Shown here in pieces: positions 1-12,160 of a DNA stretch of 64,000 nt. Made by a program: the position numbers and the translations under genes. Each line of letters starts with the position of its first letter. Position 1 is the first letter of the stretch. Under the pieces are notes generated by a model that did no database searches, had not been told where the DNA came from, and saw only the letters and a program-made list of their open reading frames with translations. This stretch comes from Siderastrea radians (taxonomy: Eukaryota > Cnidaria > Anthozoa > Scleractinia > Rhizangiidae), in the NCBI GenBank assembly GCA_964017195.1, contig OZ024900.1:27832441-27896440 (forward strand). Reading direction: 5' to 3'.

Positions 1-1110
1 TGATTTGGTAGACAGATGGTTTTTCCCTGCTGAATCGGATTGCGGCTTCTTTCCTTTTCACTTGTCAGATAGCCCTCGTTAGGTACTTGACATAACTGTT
101 GATTAGCGTTTTGACGTGCTGTACTTGTCAGGCCTGTAGGCTGATTTTTGACCAAGTAGTTTCATTTCCTCTCAAAATGGACCAAACCGATACAGTTCGA
201 ACATTTGCTGGTTAGTTCTGTACTACTCATTTAGTTACTGTTACCAGTGGCCTGTGAAATAAAGTAAATTAAACAGTTACTGTAGAAGGTGTTGAAGGTG
301 AAGCCCACGAGGTGTAGGTGCATGTATGTGTCAACGACCCTGTTGAGATCCAGAAGATCCGTACGTAGTGAATGTGGAGAAGTGCTAGGTTCGACAAGCA
401 GCTTTTCCCCATCGATGATTGCATGTAATTATTGAGCCATCGTAAAGTGCTCGTGCTTCTTTCGTATTCACAAGACATGACTGGAATCGTGCAAGCAATT
501 TGAAGCAGAATGTTGATGTTTAGAAATAAGGTAGCATAACAATCCTTGATTGCCACTGCGGGTGATGCCAGCCTTAGTTTCAGTTTCTTGGACATGTATC
601 AATCTCTCGTCCGTGTTTGTTCCATTTCAAACAACTCGGGATGGGAGATCATCACTATAACTGTTGACAGCTGCCTTGAAGTTGACATTCTTTGAACAGA
701 GAATACGAGGAGCAAGGCCAAGCAGTGATGTGGCAACTGTCGCCAAGAGCGGAAACTGGTTATCAATATCACATAAAAATTATAACATGCCAAAGGAAAC
801 CTTAAGATTCTTTTCTTTGACATGTTCTATGTTGTCCCATCTTGAACACTTGATAATGTACCCTGTATTCCACATTAGTTTGGGTCTAGCTGTACATCTA
901 TATTATGCAAGGATATTTGAGTTAATGGTTATTCTTCGTTTACGATTTCCCAAGAAATGACCATACGTTACATTTAAACTTGTATTTCAGTTTAATTTCT
1001 CAATAATTTCCTTTATCTGAGACTAATTTTTGTGGTGCACCCCCATAATTGTCTGCTATGGGGGAAAATAATCCAATGATTTTCCAAATATGGGAAAAAC
1101 TATTTCTTCA
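1..1110. other. no gene recognised
   Basis: No open frame here resembles a known family. The last 70 bases (about 1040-1110) contain a short stretch alternating TTTTCC and GGGAAA that resembles the 166-bp-period repeat at 8225-8560, so the Harbinger element that follows appears to have inserted into a copy of that repeat. Confidence 0.5.
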
Positions 1111-1310
1111 TTTTAAGCCCCATTTACACTGCAGAAAGATCGGCTAGGCAAGGATGGATATTGGCAAGGATAACGTAACTTTCTGGAGAGGCAAGGAAAG
1201 TTTACACGCACTACTTTCCATGCCTACCGGTTTTGAATTAGGCAAGGATGTTTTGTTCCAGGCAAGGATGAAAACAACGATGGTGAGCATGCGCACTTAT
1301 TACACACAAC

Positions 1311-2595
1311 ATGGCGTCCACAGTTCTGTTAAATTTATTCCACTCCATGCGGCGAAAAGAACAAGAAAATTGTCGTAGAGAAAACCGGCAATGCAATAAA
1401 GAGCTAGCTAAACGAAGGAAGGCGTTAAGGCTCTTGCAGTCAAGGAAGAGGAAAATAATGGTGATCCTAATGTCTTTAGTAACATTAATATTAAACCCAC
1501 CACGTGACCGAATGTATTGGATGAAGCCGCATAGCGACGATTGGTTTCAAACGGCTGACAATCACTTCACCCAGGAACAATGGTACGAGAACTTTCGTGT
1601 CACGAAAGATACGTTCACGATCATTCTCAATGAAATTGAAGGCAAAATATCAAAGCAGGACACTGCAATGCGCAAAGCTGTTCCAGCCAGGAAGAAGCTG
1701 GCAATGATACTCTACTATTTGGCTTCGACAGCCGAGTATCGAACTATTGCCAACCTTTTTGGAGTATCAAGGGCATTCCTTTGTAATTGCTTCAAAGATG
1801 TGTGTTGTGCCATTATCAAGAATCTGCCGAAGATTCATTTACATCCCGACGAATGATGAGCTGGAATCTGTCCTTGAATCCTACAAAGAAAAGTGGGGAT
1901 TCCCAATGTGCGCTGGGGCAATAGACGGAACACACATTCCTATTATTGCACCCAAGGAAAATAAAATTGATTACGTAAACCGAAAAGGTTACCACAGTGT
2001 TGTCATGCAGGCTGTAGTTGACTGTAATTACCTTTTCAGGGATATTGTCATTGGATGGCCCGGTAGCTTACGTCATGATGCCCGTATCTTGTCTAATTCC
2101 AAATTGTGTAAGAAAGGAAACGACAAGAGATTATTTCCAGATTCAAGGGAACGTATCGGTGGCCAAGATGTTCCTATCATCATACTTGGTGACCCTGCTT
2201 ATCCTCTGTTACCATGGCTTTTGAAGCCATACCTGGAAAACATCAATACACCTCAAAGCCAAAGAGTATTTAACTACAGATTGAGCAGAGCTCGAATGAC
2301 TGTGGAAAACACATTTGGCCGATGGAAGGGAAGATTTCGGAGATTTTCCAAGAGGATAGATATGAATGTGCCGGGGATAGTGAATTTAATTGCAGCATCA
2401 TGCATTCTTCACAACATTTGTGAAGTCCCAAAAAATGAAGTTTTGGAAGTGTGGATAAATGAAGCAACTGCATTGCCTCAGCCTGATTCACTTCCAATTG
2501 TGCTTGACGAAGCTGATGATGCAACAGACATTCGCTCAGCATTTAAGACCTTTTTCATGTCTCAAGGAGAAGCGAATATTGGAACCAGTTCATAA
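1311..2595 (+). pseudogene. Harbinger DDE transposase (DDE_Tnp_4), frameshifted
   Basis: This would catalyse cut-and-paste transposition of the surrounding element. The N-terminal part (1311-1856) contains a helix-turn-helix-like region of the kind that precedes the nuclease. The catalytic part continues in another frame to 2595, with the switch at about 1845-1856, so at least one indel separates them. All three DDE acids are visible: Asp in AIDGTHI (codon at 1924), Asp in GDPAYPLLPW (2191) and Glu in TVENTFGRWKGRF (2305). The frame shift makes activity unlikely, although the catalytic half is intact and ends naturally. It lies opposite the Myb-like gene, as in typical Harbinger elements. Confidence 0.88.
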
Positions 2596-2735
2596 CCTGC
2601 ACCCTTAATTGACTGTATAAAACAGTTCAACAAAACCTCAAGTTAACATAGTTTTATTTCAGCGATTTGTTAAGTTTACCTGCAGAGCAAGTTTGGTAGA
2701 GAAAAACTTTGCAACTGGTTATATGATGACATAAA

Positions 2736-5567
2736 TTAGGAACTGGTTTCAGCATTGTTCTTCCCCACACGTTTCAGTCTGGTCAACACTTGAATCAAGG
2801 ACCCAATGTTAACTCTGTGACCCAGGATGCGGTCCATTTTATAACAGAATTTCCACTTTCGCCCTCGTGCTCTACCACTCTTACTTGTTTTCGTTTTTTC
2901 TTCCTTGTACTTTTGACGAAGTTTTCTTATCTTGTTTATTATTACCTTCAGATCACATTTGATGCCTATGATGAAAGAAAAAGTGCAAAAAACTATATAT
3001 ATATATATTTGCAAATTTTTATTTCTTGCCATTACAGCAAAACAATACAACAATACAATACAAATACAACAATACAATTTAAACATTACTTACAGTCTGG
3101 ACGGTACTTACACTACTACTACTACAATAAAAGTAAATACTAACAAGCCTAACATTACTTACTACAACATATCCACGTTACAGTAATAACAAATACAAGT
3201 ATATTATGCTATGGAGAGCGGAAAGAAAACGGAAACATAACAATGCAAACACCAGCTTTCTAAACAAAAGGTTAAAAAACAGGTTTCGAAAAAAAGAGTG
3301 ACCTTAAAAAAAAAAACAATATATATTTGTTGAGTTCTTAAAATGGTAGAATGGAAAGGGAAATTATCTAAATTAATACAGGAATAAAGATATTCCACTT
3401 TCTGTAATGTTGAGCGAGTGTGCCTTTTTTCCTGGCGATGTAAAACTCTAAATTTAAAGTAGCTTTTAATTTAGCCTTAAAAACTGCCAAAGAAGGTTTA
3501 ATATTATCAAGCTTACACCTATAAATAAAATATTTTCCAAGAAGAAGAACATGGTTAACTACCATAAAGTCTTTATCAATATCGAATTTACCAAACAAAA
3601 CATCAGTGAGAGAAACATTTAAAAGTTCATTCTTATGGATGGCCAACCACGACAATACCTCTTTCCAGAATACCTCGCTTGCTTTGCAAAGAAACAATAA
3701 ATGCTCGAGGGATTCATTTTCAGAGTTACAGAAAGCACATAATGGTGAGTCTACAATCTTAAATTTATAAAGTCTATCATTTGTATACACAATATGGTTT
3801 AGCAATTTGTACTGAAAAGCTCTTAACTTTGTATCCGTTGATGGATCCTGATCACATAGCTCTTGAAGGATTGTCAATTTTTCCTCTAAAGTTGTCAATT
3901 TCGCCTTTCTTTCCCTCGCTTTGCGTTTACTGTATGAAATTGTCTCCTGTCTAATTTTGTATTTAATAAGATCCCAAAGCAATCTGGGATCTTGTATATC
4001 CCTAAATTCTTCAACCCAAACCTGGTAGTTATCGTTTATTAGAGCTACATAATCATTGTCATCTAATAAACTTGCATTAAACTTCCAGAAGGAAGGACCG
4101 TGTAATTTTTCTTCTATTCCATTAATTGACAACAGAATTGCTGAGTGATCAGACTTTATGGAAGGAATAATGCTTACCTGCTCAATCTCCTCTTGCAAGG
4201 CATTGTCGGTTAACCAAAAATCAAGCATCCTTTGGATCATGGGAGTTTTTTGCGTCCAAGTAAAACGTCTTATTCCTGGGTTCCTAAGTCGCCAAATATC
4301 TACTAGATCGTACAGTAAGCAAATATTCTCAATCTGCTTAACTGATTCCTTTAATTTTGGTTTGCCTCCCCAACCATCAAGGTCGGGGTCTAAAATAACA
4401 TTGAAATCTCCCCCAATTATTATTCTACAGTCGTCATCTATATCAATGTTATCCAATTCCTCCTTGATTTTGTCGAAAAAGTAAGTTTGCTCACTCGTTT
4501 TGTTTGGAGCATAGATATTAACTAACAAAAACTTTTGATCTTGCACCAGCGCCTCGAGAAAAATAAAACGACCTTCTTTGTCCTGCCGCATGGACTTGAT
4601 TTGGAATTCCAAACTATTTTTAATTAAGACAAGCACGCCTCTGCTATGTACGGAACCATGCGAGAAATACATCTCACCCTTCCACTGCTTTTTCCAAACA
4701 TTTTCGACTTCCTTAGTACTATAAGTTTCCTGAATAAAGCAAATGTCGACTTGTTGTCTCATTACCCATCCAAATACTGCTTTCCTTTTTTCAAAAGAAC
4801 GAATCCCACGAGCATTTAAAGATAATAGTTTAAATGCAAAGTTACTTGCTGCCATGATTTTACCACAACTGTTGGAATTTGTAAAAGGCCACGAATGGTA
4901 TAACAAAAAACGTTACCTGAATCCATTTGCATACAAAAGTTGTGATGAAAAGTATTATGTAAGCAGGCGTTTGTTTGCCAAAAAAATTAACACTCTCCCT
5001 TATTACACTTGCAATTAACACCCTACAAGACACGAATAACGAAAACGACAGAACATAAAAGGTGACCAGAAACACTGTTGTGCCACCGTATTGAAACAAA
5101 AAACAACATAAACATAAACACAAACTAAATACGAAAACTAAGCGGAGAGGGAAAATGATGATTACGATGGTTATTTGTTCCCCATAACTTTGTCTATTGA
5201 AATTATAATAAGAAAAAAAGCAAAGCCGAAAAACATCGTTTAGTGACGAAGTTATGCGGAGCAGCTTGGAACACGTCTACTGCCTCCGCATGCCTCGACC
5301 CAGTCCGCAAAAAAAAAAAAAAAAACTATAGGTTCGTCACAACTGAGCTTCCAAGATGGCACTAGATATTTATACTTCACCTTGTTGTTCTAGTTGGACT
5401 TGTAATGTGCGGCATACGGCCGTTTTCTCCCTCGGTGTTTTTGCATTGTCGATACTGAATTGTGCTGTTTCTTCGGCCCATAAATCGATTAATTTTTCCA
5501 CTTCTTCGGTTTTCCAACTTGTCTTCCCTCTTACCTCGGTCGCCATCTTGAAACTGGTTTCAAGCAT
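2736..5567 (-). CDS. Myb/SANT-like DNA-binding protein of the Harbinger element, two exons
   Basis: Harbinger elements usually carry a second gene with a Myb/SANT-like trihelix that helps the transposase bind and enter the nucleus. Exon 1 (5381-5567) contains WKTEEVEKLIDLWAEE, the first helix of such a domain, and ends at a good donor (CAAG/GTGAAGTA). Exon 2 (2736-2965) starts after TTTCATCATAG and contains KIRKLRQKYKEEK and KMDRILGHR, the typical C-terminal half. The reading phase is preserved across the inferred junction. The intron of about 2.4 kb is unusually long because it holds a LINE. The splice sites are inferred by eye. Confidence 0.7.
3368..4906 (-). CDS. L1/Tx1-like LINE ORF2 derivative: endonuclease joined to C-terminal zinc region, RT deleted
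   Basis: The 512-codon frame starts with an apurinic-type endonuclease domain: SLNARGI near residue 30, the catalytic Glu in IQETYS, GGDFNVIL, and the SDHSAI His/Asp pair. It ends with the zf-RVT zinc-binding region (PLCAFCNSENESLEHLLFLC) found at the C terminus of L1/Tx1 ORF2 proteins. The whole reverse-transcriptase domain that should lie between them is missing, yet the frame stays open across the join. It sits in the intron of the Harbinger Myb-like gene, on the same strand. It may be a chance internal deletion, because no conserved function is known for such a product. Confidence 0.85.
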   Translation of the reverse strand: MLYHSWPFTNSNSCGKIMAASNFAFKLLSLNARGIRSFEKRKAVFGWVMRQQVDICFIQETYSTKEVENVWKKQWKGEMYFSHGSVHSRGVLVLIKNSLEFQIKSMRQDKEGRFIFLEALVQDQKFLLVNIYAPNKTSEQTYFFDKIKEELDNIDIDDDCRIIIGGDFNVILDPDLDGWGGKPKLKESVKQIENICLLYDLVDIWRLRNPGIRRFTWTQKTPMIQRMLDFWLTDNALQEEIEQVSIIPSIKSDHSAILLSINGIEEKLHGPSFWKFNASLLDDNDYVALINDNYQVWVEEFRDIQDPRLLWDLIKYKIRQETISYSKRKARERKAKLTTLEEKLTILQELCDQDPSTDTKLRAFQYKLLNHIVYTNDRLYKFKIVDSPLCAFCNSENESLEHLLFLCKASEVFWKEVLSWLAIHKNELLNVSLTDVLFGKFDIDKDFMVVNHVLLLGKYFIYRCKLDNIKPSLAVFKAKLKATLNLEFYIARKKGTLAQHYRKWNIFIPVLI

Positions 5568-6003
5568 GCGCTGTATCTCTGAGGCATATTGCGCACAATC
5601 ATCGGGAAAAGTGCGGGGAGCACGTATGAGCGTTTACACCACGACCAAAAACAGGAAGGTGCCGCTTTTCTCCCTTGCCTCGCCGATTTTTCAGAAAAAA
5701 GGACAACGTCCGGACGTGGCCCCAAAACCGAAAAATTCATCGGCGAGGCAAGGCAGGCTTAAACTGTTTACACGACACAATTCATCCTTGCCTTGCCGAA
5801 AATGAAAATCACCCTTGCCACTTTTTATCCTTGCCTAGCCGTTTTTTTCTGCAGTGTAAATGGGGTTTTAATTACCCAATTAAGAGTACCCCATTTGTTT
5901 TACTTTATCTAATTCTTAATATTTAATAATAATATTTCGGCCTTAGGAGCACTTTAACTGAGTCTCAATACTCTTACAGTTATGCGGATATATAGATTAC
6001 TTT

Positions 6004-6137
6004 ATGGAAAGTGCGCGTGTACGGTGTTTACGCACGAGTTGTTGACATATCAGAAATCGAAAGAGTAAGCGCAGCGACAAGTGAGATTTCTGATACAAAA
6101 CAGCGAGTGCGTAAACACCGTACAAAGCACTTTCCAT
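6004..6137. repeat. foldback (imperfect palindrome) element
   Basis: The two halves are inverted copies: ATGGAAAGTGC with GTGTACGGTGTTTACGCAC on the left, and the reverse complement on the right, around a central AATCGAAAGAGTAAGCGC region. The transcript or single strand would form a hairpin with arms of about 50 bp. It is a likely miniature inverted-repeat element; no gene is present. Confidence 0.7.
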
Positions 6138-6583
6138 ACTATAATTTGTTTATTTGATACATACTGAGATTTTTCCGTGCTAAACAGGTTTGGTAAACAT
6201 GTACACAGAGCTTTTAAGTGTTTTATTGTTATAATGAAAGTACGCAAAATGGAAGTACACGAAATTGTCACGTTATTTCAAAAGTGAAAATGACAACAGC
6301 AAAATGGTTGGGAAAAGACAATTCACGAGATAATTTTCGTGTCTTAAATTCGTTGTAATCGTTTTAGAAATCGAATGTCAAGAATTTTCACACAACAAGT
6401 ACAGAAATAAAGTATATGAATAACAACTCAGGATATGTAACCGCGCTAAAAGCTTCTATTGCAAGGGAGGGCTATCTTCATCCGAAGAATCTAAAATACG
6501 TTCAACACGCTTGAAGGTGTGCTTTCTTGTTGCTGAGTATGCATCAGGTGACTGATTTGCTAGCTGTGTTGGAAATGGAAATG

Positions 6584-7560
6584 TTAAAGTGTCCTCCATG
6601 AAAGACTGCTCCCGCTAAATACGCTTGCTCCAGGCATTGTAGGACTGCTTGATAACTGAACACTACAAGACGGAGTTTCAACTTCACTCTCTGTGGCCAA
6701 TGCGCGATGAAGTTTTGCAGCAGGTTCAGTCGAGGTCACACTCGGTATTCTCGACATGTTTTTTTTTTTCTGTTGCTGAGATATGTGGCTATAATTGTTA
6801 ATGCTTTGGACATTTCTGTGGCCTGAGAGCTGCATTATGTGAGTAGGAGGTATGTCGCTGTCGTTTAGTTCTTGTATCATACGTTTTCGAGTGCTGTGAT
6901 TTGTCAGTCGTTTACTTGAAAGGCCTCCTTTTTCTGCCATGGTTTTCATCAAACTGTTCTTTTTTTTTTACCCATTGCACTTGACTTAAACCACAGTTTA
7001 TTCAATGAAGGACATTTTGTGTAATTTATCCCGAGATATTATGGCGCATCAGGTTTGTTCATCGCGTCAGGTCGCTTTTCGGAATAAATCTTGTAAACGG
7101 CAACTGGATCTCTTTCAGGTGGACCGTTTGGTGCTACAAAAGCCTTCGGTTTAACAGCTCTGACATTACGAGGCTCAGCTCCCGTTCTAGTTTTCGTTTG
7201 ACGTTCAGAATACTCTAAGTATTCAGTTCCACACAGTTCAGTTCCATCAGTTCAGTTCCATCAGAATGTTTTACTCCACATCAGTCAAAGCTTCAGCTGT
7301 GTTGGGTTTGTTCCCTTTTCGTTGTTTTTTCAGTTGTTTGCTGCGAGCTTCCAGACATTTTCTTGCTTGATCAAACACAATGTCTTCGATAATACTCGCT
7401 GAGTATTTGCGATCTTTTAAATGTCGGTTGAAACTTGAAAATAACCCTCGAAGGCTTGATGGTTCATAGACTTGGTCATCTTTTCTTTTCACACCAAGAA
7501 TGAATTCACTAACGTAGTGGTTGAGCTTTTTTGGTTGAATTTCTTCAATTTGTCATTGTT
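6584..7560 (-). pseudogene. Crypton-type tyrosine recombinase (DUF3504-like), decayed
   Basis: The C-terminal piece (6584-6952) carries the tyrosine-recombinase signature: NHSTRKRMIQEL with the catalytic Arg, then SGHRNVQSINNYSHI with the His-x-x-Arg-like pair and the nucleophilic Tyr. The middle (6953-7270) and N-terminal (7271-7492) parts are in other frames. They still read as the family's upstream region, for example YEPSSLRGLFSSFNRHLKDR and ARSKQLKKQRKGNKPN. Crypton elements use this enzyme for insertion, and related domains have been domesticated in animal genes. Frameshifts between the pieces mark this copy as dead. Confidence 0.75.
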
Positions 7561-8224
7561 CGTTTTTCTCTAGTAGAAATGTAGTAAGTAGCTTCACATC
7601 CCGCTGCGTTTTTGCTCGAGTATTTTTGTTTTCTTGGTGGGTAATATATTCTTCGATGGGTTTATCCAAAGGTGGTTTGAATCTACTGCCAGAACATTCA
7701 GCCGTCAGTAGTTGTTTATCAGAATGTTTTAAACTAATCTAGAAATGTACTGCGAAAAAGCCGAAATCCCGGCGAGCCAGAAGTTTCAAGCCGTAAAAAA
7801 GCTAGCGCCATCGACAAAGCTACCACGTGCATTGTAAATGTTGATGCATTTTGACAGCCGCTTTCTGATAGGATGAAACGGGTTTTCCAAGTGTGAGAAA
7901 GTCGTTTTGTTGTTGTCATTGGCTGCAAGAATTTCCGAACCGGGTTTTCAACAGATCAATTCTATCTGTCAATGTCAGTATATATGAACTACGAAAAGAA
8001 TCTAACTAATACTAGTACTAATTACAATTATTCAAAGCTAGAAACTAACATAATAATAATAATTAATTCTTGAAAAGGAACGTTTACAAACTTTGCTTTG
8101 CAGAAACCTCCTGAATGATGGTAAAAGAATTTCCCAAATCTGAGATTAAAGTAAATTTTCATCTACAATAATTTAATAAATTCCTCGATTTTGGACTATT
8201 TTCCACCCGGTGCATACCAGAAAA
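7561..8224. other. no gene recognised
   Basis: AT-rich, with no family-like frame. The last 120 bases grade into the repeat that follows. Confidence 0.4.
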
Positions 8225-8730
8225 TTCCCTGTTGTGGTAGCAAAATAACCCATTGATTTGCCAAATTTGGGAGATAGCTATTTCCTCTTTCTTATTCCCC
8301 AACAAGTTCCCATTCTGTAAATTAAGTTCCCTCAAGGCTTTCCAGCATTTCCCATCTTTTAGGAAAAGACCTTAATGATTTCCCAGAAAATTCCCTGTTG
8401 TGGTAGTAAAGTAAATCATTGATTTTCCAATTTTGGGAAATAGCTATTGCTTCTTTCTTATTTCCCAGCAAGTTCCCATTTCTGTAAATTAACTTCCTTC
8501 AAGGCTTTCCAGCGATTTTCCACCTCTTGGGAAAAGACCCCAATGATTTCCCAAAACTGAGATGAAACAAATTACTATTTCCCAAGAATTTCCTATTTTT
8601 GTGGCAGTCTTGACCCTTAGCTTTGCAGAAAATTCCCAAGAATGGGATAAAGAAAGCCAATTATTTCCCATGATTGAGTCGTTTTCCCAGTTTTATCCCA
8701 AAATGGGACATCCAAATTTTTTCCTGTCCT
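8225..8730. repeat. tandem repeat with 166-bp period, about three degenerate units
   Basis: TTCCCTGTTGTGGTAG begins a unit at 8225 and again at 8391. Each unit continues with a TTTGCCAAATTTGGGA-like palindromic core and ends in GATTTCCCA. A third degenerate unit follows to about 8730. A related stretch lies at 1040-1110. The repeated TTTCCC/GGGAAA blocks make it locally self-complementary. Confidence 0.7.
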
Positions 8731-8759
8731 TTAAAGGCAATTCCCTACTTCTTTAAGCA

Positions 8760-11400
8760 AGTGTATAATTTATTAATTTAATTTATTATTTGTTTCATTT
8801 TCAGCTAAATAAATTTTAATACAAGCCAAACTATTTAAGTTGTTTTTTAAATGTTAATCCTTCACAAAGAAGTAGGTTTAAAGGTGAAAACAAATCCATT
8901 TAGTACCTGCCTTCTTTTGGTACATAACTGGAGGGAAAAAAACTAATAGTTGTTTTGCACTTAATTGTCGAAGGTGATCCTCATTTGCTCCTTTTTACAC
9001 AATATTGAAGAAGCAAATTTAATGAGCTGCCAGTTTACTTAAAGGCTCAAGTATCTATGTCCAGTTATGTTCCCATTACTGTTTCTTGTTTAACTGAGTC
9101 ATGTTTGTTTTTGCCAACGCGAATGGCTTTTCCACTCCCCCTGTGCAATTCCAAGAATAGACTGCCATGGCACATCATTTCTGGCATATCTTCGATGAGC
9201 CTCTCTGACAAAGCCATTTTTTTCTGACCTGTTGCTTTCAACAAAAAAGACCACGTCAACTGTCTTTCTTGAGCAGTCTCTACTGTGATCTGGGAATACC
9301 AAATGTCATTGATAGCTTCCCATTGAATTAGGTGCATATCACCTTTTCAGGATACACAAGAACAATTACGGAATACGGGCAACAGTATGTCATCACCATC
9401 GCTTTCCTAAAAGTATTATCAGTGTTGACAAATGCTGGATTGGGGATTTTTCTGTTCCGGACCTTTATATATTCACTCCAAAAATCTCCCGCAGGTAAGC
9501 CATTTTCACCAATGATGGTGGAGTAATAAAATCCCTTACTTAACAATATTACAGAGCTCAATTCATTGTTCATGTACCCTTTTACAGGCATGAAACAACC
9601 CAGCTTAATAACATACTCCTCTTCATAGACTATAATGATTACAACATCTCCAGATGACAAGACGGTCCCTCCAAAGCCTCTGTCAGCCATAAAAAACGCT
9701 TCTTTGGAACAAAAGCAGCTTCAGGAATATGGTCAACAGAAACACCAGAGATCTCTGAGATTTTCCTCATCTCTGATGCTCCTAGTACTGCAACATTATT
9801 CTGTGTACCAAGAAGTAAAGGGCGTGGATGAGATGTCTGCCTTTTAGCCTCAAATTTGGCTGCCTCAGTTAAAGTGGAAAATCCCTAATAAAATAATTTT
9901 TGGTTTGTAGTTATAAGTACCGACATCCTGTCACAGCTTTTCTTTTTTGAAAGAGTCAAATGAGGGGCAACAAACAACTTTTAAAATATTGAAAACAACA
10001 TGTGGATCATAGAGGAAACTGAATCTGAATATTTGGCATTTTTTGTCTCACTAGGTCAGTTACGGAATGGTCAGATGAGAAGGAGTTTGTCACGTTGGCA
10101 TTAGAGATGAGAGACAGGGCAATGGAAAGTCTGGGCGAGTCAAGGAAGAGAAATGAGGAGAAGGAGGAAGAACCAGTTAAACTGGACAAAAGAAGAAGAA
10201 GGTCAGGAGGTGACGCCCTGGAGTGTTTGGTGACTGTTATTAATAGTGACTGCAGGGGTTTTAATGTTTTTATCATGTTTTGAACAAATTACCTAATATT
10301 GTCAAATAAGTACAACTGCTTTTTCTGTAACACTAATTTTACCGTGAGTAAATTGGTAAAAATAACATTTTATGATGAAACTTTAAAAATAATACTTATA
10401 TGCTTGTAAACATTTACCATGGATTTAATAATAATATTAAATATTAATCCTTTTTAAAACCAAAATGCATCTTAGCCATGTTTGTACAGTTTGTACAGGC
10501 ATCTTAGCCAAGTTTGTTTGGGGATACTATTTCATGGCTTGTTGTTGTACGAATTTTTTGCCCCAAGCATCCTTTGCTTACAGGGTATTTTCAGTCTGCA
10601 TTGGCTCTTCACAAGCAGGCGTGTTATTTCAAAAAACCAGGAAACTTCGATTTGGCTTTGCCATGTTCATTGTGACACAAAAAAGAAACAGGCGACAAGA
10701 CAGGATAATAATTACAGAATAACAATAATAATAATGTCATGCCTCATGCACTTTATAGAAGGCATTTAAAAGTCAGGTTTTGGTGAAGGTCGACCAAAGA
10801 AAAGCTGTGAAAAATATTGACATTCTGATGGATTCAAAGCCAAAAAAGGCAAAAAGCAACTTTGCCACCTCATACTTAATTATTCAAATGGACAGTAGTA
10901 AAGAGAACTGTTTGAAAAAAATTTATGTTTTACTGCGCAGTGAAAGAGGGGCCACAATAGGAGTGCCACATGCAGCCTCATTTATCGTTTCAATTCAATT
11001 TAAATATGTTATAAGCTTTTCAAATTCTAACTGGCTTAGAATTCAATTTTCATGACAGTTTCCATTTACAAGCTGTTAGACTGGTTCACTATTTGGCTAT
11101 GTTGTTGTCGAATCACACTGGAATTTGAATAGGTAATTTCACAAAATTTGGCATTAACCTTATAGTAACTTTGCATATCATTATCAGTCTGGGTTCAATT
11201 GTTTAAAATGTGATTGATTCTAATCCAGGATTAAAAGTTAATTACACATTTCCATTGTTTCAGTTTCAAAATTGAATTCCAAGATTACGTTAGTCCCAGA
11301 TTAACTTAATCATGTGCCAAACAACTGACCTTAGGTAGTAATCCTGTTCTGAAATATTAAAAAATGTAATTCAGACAGAGTAAAATTACCATGAGAACTG
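8760..11400. other. no recognised gene; two unassigned minus-strand frames
   Basis: Minus-strand frames at 9065-9337 and 9328-9690 overlap slightly and have protein-like composition (for example LLKATGQKKMALSERLIEDM), but I do not recognise them. A plus-strand frame at about 10040-10283 is rich in Glu, Lys and Arg and could be an exon fragment. The rest is AT-rich and shows nothing I can support. Confidence 0.3.
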
Positions 11401-11405
11401 CTCAT

Positions 11406-12160
11406 TTACAGACGGAGGAGCAATTTCAAACTTTTCAGAAACCTGGTTGCCATACAAACAGGTACGGGCATTCTCTTGCAAGGCAAGTATATTTTTCCAA
11501 CTGGACTTAAATTAACTTTCATCTGCCTTTTGAAGTCACTGAACGTAAAGTAATTGCAGTTGTTTCCAACACGTTGGATTTTGACCCCATGGACCCTTTT
11601 GTGCCCATTGTAGAATACTGGTTGATGAAACTTTGGGCAAGCTATACTTCGCACAGTTCCATCTATGAAGCCAAAACAATTCTCGAGTGGAGCACCATGT
11701 TGGTGAATGGCTTCTGCATATCTGTGCAGCTTTACGGGTTGAAGGAAACGATTCATGATCTTGTCGGTGCCGATGGGTCGAGTAAAGGAAACCAAGGACT
11801 GAATTAAGGATTAAGGATAGCTCAGTTGGGTTTCGCCCAAATCTGGCTACCATGCCAGTCTTTTAAGAACATTGTAAGAAGAATGCACATGCCTTCCATG
11901 CCATCACATACAGATCTTTGTGAGCAAACGATTTCATCGGGAATTTGCAAGTTGGGTAACAACAAATCAAGATTTTCATTCCCAAACCTCAACTCGGTCC
12001 GGCATTCTGAATCTTCCCAGTTATCAAGTGAAAAGTGATGAAACTTTAAATAAGGAAAAACCGGATTGGGTAAATTTGCATCGTATAATATGGCAAATTC
12101 TACGTCATGTAAAATTTTCTGGTAATGAGCAAGTAACAGCATCGCCAACAGTAGCTAGAC
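11406..12160 (-). pseudogene. Harbinger-like DDE transposase fragment
   Basis: The order on the minus strand is an N-terminal frame (12148-11822), a frame containing RFGRNPTELSLILNSVLGF (about 11850-11770), and then GAPLENCFGFIDGTVRSI with the first catalytic Asp, followed by YNGHKRVHGVKIQ (11795-11406). This is the usual order of a family of Harbinger-type transposases. The later catalytic Asp and Glu are not visible. At least one frameshift separates the pieces, so this is a decayed 5' fragment. Confidence 0.7.

Larger units (their letters stand above)
1117..5865. mobile_element. PIF/Harbinger DNA transposon with terminal inverted repeats
   Basis: The ends are inverted copies of each other: the left end begins CCCCATTTACACTGCAGAAA and the right end is its reverse complement (about 5838-5865). 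Both continue into a GGCTAGGCAAGGAT motif. The element is flanked by TTTTAA at 1111-1116 and 5866-5871, which fits the 3-bp TAA-type target preference of Harbinger elements. It encodes the two genes expected for the superfamily, a DDE transposase on the plus strand and a Myb/SANT-like protein on the minus strand. A LINE has inserted into the intron of the second gene and enlarged the element to 4.7 kb. Confidence 0.85.

Noticed and set aside
8489..8756. Short frames on both strands in the 166-bp repeat
   Set aside because: Explained by the repeated TTTCCC/GGGAAA blocks.
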